The position numbers and the translations under genes are program-made. This document shows positions 39,727 to 48,609 of a stretch of 64,000 nt of DNA, piece after piece. Source of the stretch: Gordonia mangrovi (GTDB lineage Bacteria; Actinomycetota; Actinomycetes; Mycobacteriales; Mycobacteriaceae); assembly GCF_024734075.1 (NCBI RefSeq), contig NZ_CP102850.1, forward strand, positions 2,170,001 through 2,234,000, in the 5' to 3' direction. Below the pieces are notes generated by a model. The model saw only the letters and a program-made list of their open reading frames with translations. It did no database searches and was not told the DNA's origin. Every line of letters begins with the position of its first letter. Positions within the stretch are counted from its first letter, which is position 1.

Positions 39727-40065
39727 TTATGCGGGGGATCCGACCACGTCGTCGAGCTCACGCAGCAGGGCGGCCTTCCCCTTGGCTCCGACGATGGTCT
39801 TGCTGGGCTTGCCGCCCTCGAACAGGATCATGGTGGGAATCGACATGATCTTGAAGTCACGCGCGACGGCAGGGTTCTCGTCGACGTCGAGTTTGGCGAC
39901 GGTCAGCTTGTCGGCGTGATCGCGGGCGATCTCCTCCAGCACCGGCGCGACCATGCGGCACGGACCGCACCAGGTGGCCCAGAAGTCGACGAGCACCGGC
40001 TTGTCGGACATGAGTACCTGATCGGCGAAGGTGGCGTCGGTGACGGCGACGGTGTTTGCTCCCAT
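39727..40065 (-). CDS. trxA: Thioredoxin
   Basis: 112 residues with active site WCGPC, preceding VLVDFWAT, and cis-Pro region SIPTMILFEGG. Reduces disulphides in the cytoplasm using electrons from the adjacent thioredoxin reductase. It corresponds to trxC of M. tuberculosis by position; the name trxA is generic. The gap to cwlM is ~205 bp. Confidence 0.96.
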   Translation of the reverse strand: MGANTVAVTDATFADQVLMSDKPVLVDFWATWCGPCRMVAPVLEEIARDHADKLTVAKLDVDENPAVARDFKIMSIPTMILFEGGKPSKTIVGAKGKAALLRELDDVVGSPA

Positions 40066-40137
40066 GGGTGTCCTCCTTGTGGACTCTTCGGGCTTGTCTG
40101 GTCTGTCTGGACGGGGCGAGTGGGACCGGTTGGGACG

Positions 40138-41130
40138 TCAGGCCGTGGCGTCGACGACGTACATGTCGCTCTCGACCGACGGCGCGGCCACACCCTGGTC
40201 GGCCAGCCAGCGTTCGGCGTCGATCGCGGCCGAACACCCGCTGCCGGCCGCGGTGATGGCCTGGCGGTAGGTGTGGTCGACGAGGTCGCCGCAGGCGAAC
40301 ACACCCGGCACCGAGGTGTGGGTGGTGCGTCCGTCGACCTGCACATAGCCTTCGGCGTCGAGATCGATCTGTCCCTTGACCAGTTCGCTGCGCGGATCGT
40401 GACCGATGGCGACGAACATGCCGGTCACCTCGATGGTGCTGGTCTCGCCGGTGGCGGTGTCGGTCAGCCCCAGCGCGGTGACGGAGCCGTCGCCGACGAC
40501 GGAGGTCACCGCGGAGTTGGTGACGAAGCGGATCTTGTCGTTGGCGCGGGCACGCTCGAGCATGATGCGCGAGGCCCGGAACTCGTCGCGCCGGTGGATC
40601 AGGGTGACGCTGCGCGCGAACTTGGTGAGGAAGGTGGCCTCCTCCATCGCCGAGTCGCCACCGCCGATGACGGCGATGTCCTGGTCCTTGAAGAAGAAGC
40701 CGTCGCAGGTGGCGCAGGCCGACACGCCGCGGCCGAGGAGTTCCTGCTCGTTCTCGACGCCGAGGTAGCGGGCCGCGGCACCCATGGCCAGGATCACCGC
40801 GCGGGCGCGATGCACCTCGCCACCGACCTCGACCTCCTTGATGGCTCCCTCGAGGCGAACGGTGTCGACATCCTCCATGCGGAGGTCGGCGCCGAAGCGG
40901 ATGGCCTGTTCACGCATCTCGTCCATCAACGCCGGGCCCTGGATGCCGCTCTGGAAGCCGGGGAAGTTCTCCACCTCGGTGGTGGTCATCAGGGCGCCAC
41001 CGAACTGGGTTCCCTCGAACACGATCGGTGCCAGTTCAGCGCGTGCCGCATAGATCGCCGCGGTGTATCCGGCCGGGCCGGACCCGATGATGATCAGGTC
41101 GTGGATCTGCTGGCTGTCTGCGTGGGTCAT
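40138..41130 (-). CDS. trxB: Thioredoxin reductase
   Basis: 330 residues. FAD site [18 protein letters not shown], redox pair CATC in [15 protein letters not shown] site [10 protein letters not shown], and C-terminal FAD motif [18 protein letters not shown]. Transfers electrons from NADPH to thioredoxin, encoded 72 bp downstream. A SigH/SigR-type promoter lies ~70-90 bp upstream, so oxidative stress induction is expected. Confidence 0.97.
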   Translation of the reverse strand: MTHADSQQIHDLIIIGSGPAGYTAAIYAARAELAPIVFEGTQFGGALMTTTEVENFPGFQSGIQGPALMDEMREQAIRFGADLRMEDVDTVRLEGAIKEVEVGGEVHRARAVILAMGAAARYLGVENEQELLGRGVSACATCDGFFFKDQDIAVIGGGDSAMEEATFLTKFARSVTLIHRRDEFRASRIMLERARANDKIRFVTNSAVTSVVGDGSVTALGLTDTATGETSTIEVTGMFVAIGHDPRSELVKGQIDLDAEGYVQVDGRTTHTSVPGVFACGDLVDHTYRQAITAAGSGCSAAIDAERWLADQGVAAPSVESDMYVVDATA

Positions 41131-41196
41131 CCGTCCTCCGTAGTCATCGACGCGCGGGTCAGGCAGCTCCTGCGCTGCGTCGGTCTCGGCTCTGTC

Positions 41197-41223
41197 AACA
41201 TCAGGGTAAGGGCAGATGTTCCC
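41197..41223 (-). promoter_or_regulatory. SigH/SigR-type promoter upstream of trxB
   Basis: Minus strand reads GGGAAC (41218-41223), then exactly 18 nt after GGAAC, then GTT (41197-41199). This fits the GGAAT/C-N18-GTT consensus of the redox-stress sigma factors SigR (Streptomyces) and SigH (mycobacteria), whose classic targets are trxB-trx operons. Located 67 bp before the trxB start. Confidence 0.7.
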
Positions 41224-41286
41224 ACCGTCCGCGCCCGTGCCTGCTGCGGCACCGGCGTGGCGTGCTCTCGTCCCGGTGACAGCGGG

Positions 41287-42048
41287 TCATTCGCCGATGG
41301 TGGTCCGCGAGATGGTCGACGGGTTGCCGGCGCTGCAGTCCGGTCCGACGACCAGCGCATCGAACACGCCGGCCACGCCGGTGGCGAGCAGGATGGCGAC
41401 GGCGTTGTCCCGGCCCTGCAGCGACACCTGTCCGGAGCCGACGATGCCGGTGTCGGCCGAGACGCCGTTGGCGGCTGTGCATTGGCGTAGCGCCGCCTCG
41501 GAGCCGAACGGGTCGAAATCGTGGTTGCCGAGCACCGACAGCAGGGTGACCCGGTCCCCCGGCCCCGACTGGTCGGCGGTGGTCGACGGCTGGGCCTGCA
41601 CCGGCGTGCTCGGCTCCGGCGAGCGCACCACGGCGACCGATATCGCAGCGACGGCGGCAACCGCCGCGGCACCGGCCGTACCCACTGCCGCCCACCTCCA
41701 GGCCCGGTGCGCACGACGTGGTGCGACGACGGTGCCGCCGGCGCCGGCGGATACTTCGGCGCTGATTCGGTCGAGCGTCTGGCGGGTCATCTCGTCGACG
41801 GCGGGTGGGACCGGAACCGGCGGGACCGGAGCATCGTGCAGGTCCTGGGTCGTGCGGTCGAGCGCCTCGAGTACCGACCGGGCGTGCGGGTCGTCGGTGA
41901 GGCGTGACCGGATGTGTGCGGCGACGTCGGGCGGCAGGGCGTCCGCATGCAGATCGGCGAGCAGGTCGACCGGATAAGGCGGCTGTGGGTAGGGCGAGGA
42001 CTGAGCGGCGGATGACGTCTCGTCATTGTCTGCTCCCGGCGGGACCAT
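41287..42048 (-). CDS. Probable anti-sigma-M factor (RsmA-like)
   Basis: 253 residues from ATG 42048 with GGGAGAG upstream. An N-terminal cytoplasmic region (VDLLADLHADALPPDVAAHIRSRL) resembles anti-sigma domains; one transmembrane helix lies at about 130-152 (WAAVGTAGAAAVAAVAAISVAVV), then an extracellular domain with two Cys. It follows sigM as Rv3912 (RsmA) follows sigM in M. tuberculosis, and should hold SigM at the membrane until released. Sequence similarity is modest; the call rests on position and topology. Confidence 0.8.
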   Translation of the reverse strand: MVPPGADNDETSSAAQSSPYPQPPYPVDLLADLHADALPPDVAAHIRSRLTDDPHARSVLEALDRTTQDLHDAPVPPVPVPPAVDEMTRQTLDRISAEVSAGAGGTVVAPRRAHRAWRWAAVGTAGAAAVAAVAAISVAVVRSPEPSTPVQAQPSTTADQSGPGDRVTLLSVLGNHDFDPFGSEAALRQCTAANGVSADTGIVGSGQVSLQGRDNAVAILLATGVAGVFDALVVGPDCSAGNPSTISRTTIGE

Positions 42049-42184
42049 CGCTGCACTCTCCCACTTCTTTGGCCATTCGATCAGCCGCCCGACCGGACGT
42101 CTGCTCGTGCTCGTCAACTTTAGGACGCACCGGGCCACGGTCCGGTTCCATCGGATCTGTGAGCAATTGTCGCCGAGTCCACGA

Positions 42185-42745
42185 TCACCCGTCGCGCAGG
42201 TGGCCGAGGATCTGCGCGAGACGTAGTCGACCACGCGAACAGCGGCTCTTGATGGTTCCCACCGGCACGCCGAGTCGCTCGGCGGCATCCACGATCGTCA
42301 TGCCCTCGATGTCGACGGCGACGACCGCTGCGCGCTGATCGGGTGGCAGGGCGTCGAGTGCGCGCCCGATCGACAGCGACAGATCCACTGCGGCCATCTG
42401 GTCACGTTCGTCGGCGTACGGCTCGACGTCGTAGGTGGGGATCGGCACGCTGAGCCGGACCCGGTTGCGCCGGATGCGGTCGAGGCAGGAGTTCACCACG
42501 ATCCGGTGCAGCCAGCTCGTGACCTTCGCGTCGGCGCGGAACTGGTCGGCCATCCGATGGGCTTTGAGCAGTGCGTCCTGGAGCGCGTCGGCGGCATCGT
42601 CGCGGTTGTCGCTGGTGCGGCAGGCGACCGACCACAGGTAGGCGTGGTGTCGTTCGACGAGCACCGCGAAGGCGCCGGGATCGCCGCGCACATGGGCGAG
42701 GAGCAGGTCCTCGTCGCTGCGTGCGTCGACGCTCCCCCGAGTCAT
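42185..42745 (-). CDS. sigM: SigM, ECF RNA polymerase sigma factor
   Basis: 186 residues from ATG 42745. Region 2: AFAVLVERHHAYLWSVACR...DDAADALQDALLKAHR with the -10 recognition helix VTSWLHRIVVNSCLDRIRR. Region 4: LDALPPDQRAAVVAVDIEGMTIVDAAERLGVPVGTIKSRCSRGRLRL. Position before the RsmA-like gene and trxB-trx identifies it as SigM. In mycobacteria SigM controls surface and ESX-related genes. Three DnaA-box-like sequences lie just upstream. Confidence 0.93.
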   Translation of the reverse strand: MTRGSVDARSDEDLLLAHVRGDPGAFAVLVERHHAYLWSVACRTSDNRDDAADALQDALLKAHRMADQFRADAKVTSWLHRIVVNSCLDRIRRNRVRLSVPIPTYDVEPYADERDQMAAVDLSLSIGRALDALPPDQRAAVVAVDIEGMTIVDAAERLGVPVGTIKSRCSRGRLRLAQILGHLRDG

Positions 42746-42771
42746 GGGAATGAAGATTAGTGGAACTGAAC

Positions 42772-42837
42772 TGTGGATGTGCCAGTGACCTGCGCGTTGT
42801 CCACAGATCAGGGGACACCGCACACGCCTGTGGAATC
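42772..42837. promoter_or_regulatory. Cluster of DnaA-box-like sequences upstream of sigM
   Basis: TGTGGATGT 42772-42780, TTGTCCACA 42797-42805 (same as the dnaA promoter boxes) and TGTGGAATC 42829-42837 within 66 bp in the sigM/tetR gap. All lie within 92 bp of the sigM start. Confidence 0.4.
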
Positions 42838-42870
42838 CGCCGGGCGTGCCGCTCGGGGCCGGGGTCGGGT

Positions 42871-43557
42871 TCAGCCGAGTAGCCGCTGGTAGGCGGCCAC
42901 GAACAGCTCCACGCTGACCTCCAGAATCGTGTCGAGGTCGAACAGATCACCATCGGTCACATCCCCGGGCGCGAACTCTCCTGCGGTGCCCGTGTACCAG
43001 TCCACGAGCAGCTGGGTGACCGCGCCGACGAGACCGATCGCCGCCAGCCGTTGCCGACGATCGGGCCGCCGCTCCCCCAGCGCCAGCGTCAGGATGAGGT
43101 CGGCCCACCCGTGGATCGCCGTCAGGCGTTGTCGTTCGAGGTCCGGGCTGACGCCGACGACCTCCACCAACATCACCCGGGCGCGGCGCGGCTGATCGGC
43201 CAGTGTGCCGATGAAGGCGCCCAGGGTGGCTCGCGCGACGGCCGGGGCGTCGCCGGCAGCGATGCCCGCTGCACCGGCGTCGGCGACGAAGGGGCCACCG
43301 GCGGCCACGGTGGCGGTGCGGGCGACCACGACGCAGTCCTCGTACACGGCCGCGAGCAGGGCGAACCGATCATCGAAGGACTCGTAGAAGTAGCGCTGGG
43401 TGAGCCCGGCACGGTCGCAGATCCGCTTCACCGACACGTTGGCGAATCCCTCGCTGCCGAACAGATCGAGTCCGGCGACGATGAGGTCGGTCCGCCGGCG
43501 TTCCTGCCGTTGCGCCGCGTCGGCGCCGCCGTAGCGCCGACCGCCGGTGGTGGTCAT
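42871..43557 (-). CDS. TetR-family transcriptional regulator
   Basis: 228 residues from ATG 43557 with AGGAG 8 nt upstream (GTG 43584 is an unsupported alternative). N-terminal helix-turn-helix: LIVAGLDLFGSEGFANVSVKRICDRAGLTQRYFYESFDDR. The C-terminal part is an all-helical ligand domain. Divergent from the sterol desaturase-like gene with two strong palindromes between, so it most likely represses that gene and itself. This pair interrupts the sigM-murJ neighbourhood seen in mycobacteria. Confidence 0.93.
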   Translation of the reverse strand: MTTTGGRRYGGADAAQRQERRRTDLIVAGLDLFGSEGFANVSVKRICDRAGLTQRYFYESFDDRFALLAAVYEDCVVVARTATVAAGGPFVADAGAAGIAAGDAPAVARATLGAFIGTLADQPRRARVMLVEVVGVSPDLERQRLTAIHGWADLILTLALGERRPDRRQRLAAIGLVGAVTQLLVDWYTGTAGEFAPGDVTDGDLFDLDTILEVSVELFVAAYQRLLG

Positions 43558-43630
43558 CCTGCACGCTCCTGCCGCTGCGAACACGTGGCTCCTCGAGTGG
43601 ACTTCACGTGATCTGTTTACAGCACGTTAT

Positions 43631-43680
43631 CTGACACGCTATCGTGTCAGAAATATCTGACACGTGAACATGTCAGATAT
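43631..43680. promoter_or_regulatory. Two TetR operators in the divergent promoter region
   Basis: CTGACACG-CTAT-CGTGTCAG at 43631-43650 (8-bp arms) and ATATCTGACA-8 nt-TGTCAGATAT at 43653-43680 (10-bp arms) are both perfect. Both share the half-site CTGACA, so they are two sites for one dimeric regulator, and they directly precede the ribosome site of the + strand gene. Confidence 0.85.
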
Positions 43681-43714
43681 GTCGGCCCGATGGCCGCCGA
43701 GCAAGGAGTGACCG

Positions 43715-44695
43715 GTGCTGGATTTTCTTCCCGAGGCGATGCGCGAGCCGACGGTGCTCGCCGTGCCGTTCTTCGTGACGATGGTGGCGCTCGAATGGTG
43801 GGCGGCCTGGAAGTTGGACCACACCGATCGCGAACGTCCCTCCCAGCGTGCCCAATCGGCCGGTACGCAGCGCCTCTCCGCCGAACCCGGCACGTACAAC
43901 CCGCGCGACTCGCGGGCCAGTCTGCTCATGGGTGTGGTGTCGATCGGCACGAGCGCGGCATGGAAGGCGTTGGCGCTGCTCGGTTATGCGGCGATCTTCG
44001 CCTATCTGGCGCCCTGGCAGCTGCCCGCCGATGCCTGGTACACCTGGGTGATCGCGTTCGTCGGCCTCGATTTCCTGTTCTATTGGGAGCACCGACTGGC
44101 CCACCGTGTGCGGTTGATCTGGGCGACGCATCAGGCCCATCACTCCAGCGAGTACTTCAACTTCACCACGGCGCTGCGGCAGAAGTGGAACAACAGCGCC
44201 GGCATCCTGATGTGGCTACCACTCCCCCTGTTGGGTGTTCCGCCGGCCATCGTCTTTGCGGCGTATTCACTGAATCTCGTGTACCAGTTCTGGATTCACA
44301 CCGAACACATCGGAAAGCTCTGGCGGCCCATCGAATACATCTTCAACACGCCATCACATCATCGGGTTCATCACGGCAGCGACAGCGAATATCTGGACCG
44401 CAATTACGGTGGCACCCTGATCATCTGGGATCGCCTCTTTGGCAGCTTCGCACCCGAGGTGCACCGACCCACCTACGGACTCACCACCCCGGTGGACACC
44501 TACAACATCTGGCGGTTGCAGACCCACGAATACGTGGCGATCGCCCGGGATGTACGGGCGGCGCGAGGATTTCGCACACGACTCGGGTTGGTCCTCGGTC
44601 CGCCCGGATGGGCACCGGCAGCAGCGTCGGCGGACGCGGTCGCGCCGCACGAGGTGCCCGGCGGCCCGAATCAGGTTGCTGTCGGCAAGAACTAG
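43715..44695 (+). CDS. Sterol desaturase/fatty acid hydroxylase family membrane protein
   Basis: 326 residues from GTG 43715 with AAGGAG 6 nt upstream. Four or more hydrophobic helices. The di-iron His boxes of the ERG3/FAH superfamily are all present: HRLAH, HQAHH, HTEH and HHRVHH. Such enzymes hydroxylate or desaturate lipid substrates with O2. Regulation by the divergent TetR protein suggests a lipid or sterol-like inducer. Substrate cannot be predicted. A 14-bp direct repeat covers its 3' end. Confidence 0.92.
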   Translation: MLDFLPEAMREPTVLAVPFFVTMVALEWWAAWKLDHTDRERPSQRAQSAGTQRLSAEPGTYNPRDSRASLLMGVVSIGTSAAWKALALLGYAAIFAYLAPWQLPADAWYTWVIAFVGLDFLFYWEHRLAHRVRLIWATHQAHHSSEYFNFTTALRQKWNNSAGILMWLPLPLLGVPPAIVFAAYSLNLVYQFWIHTEHIGKLWRPIEYIFNTPSHHRVHHGSDSEYLDRNYGGTLIIWDRLFGSFAPEVHRPTYGLTTPVDTYNIWRLQTHEYVAIARDVRAARGFRTRLGLVLGPPGWAPAAASADAVAPHEVPGGPNQVAVGKN

Positions 44696-44707
44696 GTTGC
44701 TGTCGGC
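44673..44707. repeat. 14-bp direct repeat at the convergent ends of desaturase and murJ genes
   Basis: AGGTTGCTGTCGGC at 44673-44686 and 44694-44707 (period 21). The stop codon at 44693-44695 sits at the edge of the second copy. Looks like a small tandem duplication at the 3' end of the inserted gene. Confidence 0.7.
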
Positions 44708-44712
44708 GCGGC

Positions 44713-47700
44713 TCAGCCGGCCATCGAGACCCGGGCGATCTCGGCCTGGAAGCCACCGCCACCGGCCGGCAGCGAGGTCAACCACACCATCACGAACGGG
44801 GCCTCGGTGGGGTTCGGGATGGTGATGGTGGTGGACGGTTGCGACACGGTGCCGGTGGCGACCTCGGTGGTCTCGGCGAAGGTGGGTTGCGCCGACGTCG
44901 CGGTCCGGATCGACACGTCGAAGCCGGGAGTGGGTGTCCGGATGGTGACGGTTGCGACGGATTGGTCGCTGCCGAGGTCGAACATCAGCCCGAGTCCATC
45001 CTTGAGGCCGCCGAAATCGGGTGAGCCACGGTAGATGTCGGTGCTCCAGGGGGGCGCGACACCACTGATCACGTTGCCCAGGTTGGCGGAACTGTCCGGC
45101 GGCTGATTGGAGAAGTCGACCAGATTCACCCGCTGTAGCGGGATGGGCGCCGGCGCGGCCGGTGGCGGCGCTGCCTCGTTCTGGGTCTCGGGGGCCGGCG
45201 GTGCGGAGGTGGTGGTGAGGATGGAGTCGATGTCGGAGGCGTCGCCGTCGGAGCCGAAGATGTTGGTCGCCCACACGATCAGCGCGATGATGACGAACAG
45301 TGCCAACAACCCGGCCCCGGCCAGCAGCGCCATGTTGCGCCGGCCCGTGTGCTCGGGCTCGGTGCCGGGTGCCGTGCGGGCCGGCGGGGGCGCCATGGTG
45401 ATCGGGTCCCGGTCGGTCTCGATCGCCGGCAACATATCGGTGTTCAGGTCGATGACCGTCGCCTGATCGAGCACGTGCTGCACCGTTCCGGCCGTGCGGA
45501 TCCCACGATTGCCGTCCAGGGCGCGCGCGGCGACGGCCGAGATCTCGAAGGGGGTGTCCGGTCGTGCCTCGCGGGGCTCGACCGGCGTGCCGTTCTTGTC
45601 GGGCCGCGCGATGGGCAGACCGCCGACCTCGTCGGTGGTGTCGGAGGTGGTGACCAATTGGGTGCCGGTGCGGCCGTCGAGTGGCCAGCGGGCCAGCAGC
45701 AGGGCGTAGAGCACCGCCCCCAGACCGCGGACGTCGGAGGACTTGTCGTCACCGGCCAGGGTGCCGGGGAAGGCGAGGACGGCGTTGCCGTCGGTGCTGA
45801 TCCGAATGCGATCGGGGTGGTCGATGGACAGCGCACCGCCGGAGCGGTGGGTGGCCTCGGCCGCGGCGGCCAGCGCGCGCACCGCGCGTGCCGCGCCGAT
45901 GGGGGAGGGTTCGGAACGGGCCACCTCGGCCAGCGACGAGCCCGTGACCCATTCGCTCACCACGATGCCGCCCGACGATCCGCGCACCACATCGAGCACG
46001 CGCGCGACCCCGGCCGAGGAGATCTGACCAAGCCGCAGCGTCCGCGACAGCACGCCCTGTGGTCCGTCATCGGTGACCTTGGCGGTCTCGCCGCGCCGTG
46101 GTGGCGGCGCGAGCTGTTCGGCGTCGACGAAGGTCAGTGCGACCTCGCGGTCGAGGTTGATGTCGCGCGCCCGCCAGAATTGCAGACCGCGGGTACCGCC
46201 GTGATGATCGAGCAGCCGGTAGCGGCCGCCGGCGACGGCCGCGCCGGGCACCAGGCGCGGACCGCGTGGACGTGCGGGGGGACCGGCCGACGGCATCCGG
46301 GTGGTGGCCGGTGCCGGCGTGGCCGGTTGGTCGGGTTTCTCTGTGTCCGAGTCTTTCTCGGTGTGACCGGAATCGCCAACGCGGTCGGCGGCAGTCTCCG
46401 CCGTCGACGTCTCGGACCGATCATCGACCCCCACCGAGCCGCCGGTGTCGGCCGGAGAGTCCGGGATGATCTCGGTGTCCTGCGTGGCACCGATCTCATT
46501 GTCAGTCACGCGCCGAGCTCCTCTCCTGCGATAGCGCATGTCGCGGGGCGCGTGGATCCGCATCTCGCCACCATCGCGGAGGCGCGCGGCTCCACCGCTG
46601 TGAACCGAGTACGACTGCCATGTGGCAGTACCCCGGTCGAATCGCCGGAGCACCTGTACTTGACCAGAGTACGGGAGCGATTCGTCTGTGGCGGTCTGCG
46701 GAAACTGAACCGTGATGGTTGCTGTCGAATCTCTTACCGGGCTCTCAGCCGGTGCCAAGGCCGGGATGAATCTGCCCAGCACGCGACGTACTGTCAGCCC
46801 GATCGAGACCACATCGGGCAGGCGGGCGACCGCCAGCCCGGCGTAGGTGACGCCGAGCACGACGACCGCCGTCAGCACCAGGTAGATCAGCGAGCCGAAC
46901 TTGCCGGCCTCGGTCATCATCAGGTGCAGGCCCGACAGCTGGGCGACGGCCCACACGATGGCGCTGATGCCCACCGACACGACCAGGGTGACCGTGGTGG
47001 TCCGCGCGACATCGGTCAGCCGGGCGCCATCGAGCCGCTTTCGCAGCAGGAAGTGTCCGACCACCGCACCCACCAGATAGCCCAGCCCGTTGGACAGCGC
47101 CAGCCAGCGGACCACCAGCTCGGGATCGGTGAACAGCACCGGACCCAGCAGGGACGCGGCCACCTTGACCACGGTGATGCCCAGCACCATCACCGTCGGC
47201 GTCCATGCGTCCTCGCGGGCGTAGAACACCCGCAGCTGGACCAGCGTCATCGCGTAGGGGATGAGCGTGAACGCACCCCAGGCGAGCACCGACCCGAGCT
47301 GTGATGCGGTCTCGGCATCGAATTTGCCGAAGTTGAACACGGCGACACCGATGGCCGGACCGAAGAACGTCATGTAGGCGACCACGGGCACCAGCGCGAC
47401 CATTGTCAGTCGGGTGGCCAGCGACAGGTCGTCGACGACCGCGCGGTTGTCGTCGGCGGCGGCGTTGCGCGACATCCGCGGCATGATCGCGGTGAGGATG
47501 GTGACACCGAGCACGCCGTAGGGCAGTTGCAGCAGCTGCCAGTGGGTGGCATAGACGCTGATGCCGGCGGCGTCGGCGTGCGCGGCGATGCGATAGGTGA
47601 CGACCAGCCCCACCTGCAGGATCGCCACATACATGACGATGGCCACCGCCATGTTGCCGAAGCGGCGCAGTCGGGCGTCGAGTCCCCACTGCAGCTGCAG

Positions 47701-48609
47701 CCGGACCCCGGCGCGCTTGAGCCACGGCACCAGGATCATCGCCTGCACCACGACGCCCAGGGTGGTGCCGATGCCGAGCACCAACAGCTGCGGATCGGAC
47801 ATCCGCACCGGGTTGAGGGTGATCTCGCCGGGCATCGCGGCGTACAGCACCAGCGTCGCGATCTGGACGATGTTGTTGAGCACCGGTGCCCACGCGCCCG
47901 GCTTGAAGAAGCCCTTCATGTTCAGGATGGCCATGAACAGGGCCGACAGGCCGTAGAACAGGATCTCGGGCAGCAGCAGGTAGGCGAGTGCGGTGGTCAG
48001 GTCCCGGTTGACGTCGCCGTCGCCGACGTTGAGGTAGGTCAGCAGGGGAGCGGCGATCAACGAGATGACGGTGGCCGCGCCCAGGGTGACCACCGTCAGC
48101 GTGAAGATGCGGTTGATGAAGGCGCGTCCGCCGTCGTCGTCCTCGGCCTCGGCCCGCACCAGCACGGGGATGACGATGGCGGTGAGCACCGCACCGAGGA
48201 CGACCTCGGCGATCATGTTCGGCAGCACGTAGGCGGCCTGGAACGCCGACGCGATGGCCGGACCGAGCATCGCGAGCACCAGGACGGTGCGCACGAATCC
48301 GGTGATGCGGCTGGTCAGCGTCGCCAGCGCGATGGAGCCGCTGGTCTTGAGGATGCTGGCGTCGGAGTCGCGCGACAGGCCGGTCGACGTCTCGTCGATG
48401 TCGACGCCCGCACGTTCACCGGCATTTGTGCCGCCGGTCGGCGTTGCACGCGGGTTGCGGGAGTCGGTGAGGGTGTCCGTTCGCGACCGTGGCGCAGCGG
48501 GCCGGCCGCGACCCGCCGGTGTGCCGCGCGGAGGCGGAGCGGACGGTGCTCCCGGCGGGATCCGTCGCGGAGTCGCCCGGCCCGACTCCGGTGGTCGCTG
48601 TTCACTCAT
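44713..48609 (-). CDS. murJ: MurJ lipid II flippase fused to a pseudokinase and extracellular domain (MviN)
   Basis: 1298 residues. After a disordered N terminus, ~14 transmembrane helices (about 90-615) form the MurJ/MviN flippase (LKTSGSIALATLTSRITGFVR start). A cytoplasmic kinase-like domain (~780-1055) has lost catalytic residues: VALTF instead of VAxK, no HRD, and LAFPGT in place of DFG. A helix (~1090-1113) and an exported beta-rich domain (~1150-1298) end the protein. In M. tuberculosis Rv3910 has this architecture; PknB phosphorylates the pseudokinase, which then recruits FhaA. ATG overlaps the upstream gene stop (ATGA). Confidence 0.95.
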   Translation of the reverse strand: MSEQRPPESGRATPRRIPPGAPSAPPPRGTPAGRGRPAAPRSRTDTLTDSRNPRATPTGGTNAGERAGVDIDETSTGLSRDSDASILKTSGSIALATLTSRITGFVRTVLVLAMLGPAIASAFQAAYVLPNMIAEVVLGAVLTAIVIPVLVRAEAEDDDGGRAFINRIFTLTVVTLGAATVISLIAAPLLTYLNVGDGDVNRDLTTALAYLLLPEILFYGLSALFMAILNMKGFFKPGAWAPVLNNIVQIATLVLYAAMPGEITLNPVRMSDPQLLVLGIGTTLGVVVQAMILVPWLKRAGVRLQLQWGLDARLRRFGNMAVAIVMYVAILQVGLVVTYRIAAHADAAGISVYATHWQLLQLPYGVLGVTILTAIMPRMSRNAAADDNRAVVDDLSLATRLTMVALVPVVAYMTFFGPAIGVAVFNFGKFDAETASQLGSVLAWGAFTLIPYAMTLVQLRVFYAREDAWTPTVMVLGITVVKVAASLLGPVLFTDPELVVRWLALSNGLGYLVGAVVGHFLLRKRLDGARLTDVARTTTVTLVVSVGISAIVWAVAQLSGLHLMMTEAGKFGSLIYLVLTAVVVLGVTYAGLAVARLPDVVSIGLTVRRVLGRFIPALAPAESPVRDSTATITVQFPQTATDESLPYSGQVQVLRRFDRGTATWQSYSVHSGGAARLRDGGEMRIHAPRDMRYRRRGARRVTDNEIGATQDTEIIPDSPADTGGSVGVDDRSETSTAETAADRVGDSGHTEKDSDTEKPDQPATPAPATTRMPSAGPPARPRGPRLVPGAAVAGGRYRLLDHHGGTRGLQFWRARDINLDREVALTFVDAEQLAPPPRRGETAKVTDDGPQGVLSRTLRLGQISSAGVARVLDVVRGSSGGIVVSEWVTGSSLAEVARSEPSPIGAARAVRALAAAAEATHRSGGALSIDHPDRIRISTDGNAVLAFPGTLAGDDKSSDVRGLGAVLYALLLARWPLDGRTGTQLVTTSDTTDEVGGLPIARPDKNGTPVEPREARPDTPFEISAVAARALDGNRGIRTAGTVQHVLDQATVIDLNTDMLPAIETDRDPITMAPPPARTAPGTEPEHTGRRNMALLAGAGLLALFVIIALIVWATNIFGSDGDASDIDSILTTTSAPPAPETQNEAAPPPAAPAPIPLQRVNLVDFSNQPPDSSANLGNVISGVAPPWSTDIYRGSPDFGGLKDGLGLMFDLGSDQSVATVTIRTPTPGFDVSIRTATSAQPTFAETTEVATGTVSQPSTTITIPNPTEAPFVMVWLTSLPAGGGGFQAEIARVSMAG

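Noticed and set aside
45349..47304. 651-codon + strand frame opposite murJ
   Set aside because: Antisense shadow; the murJ-pseudokinase frame is complete and conserved.
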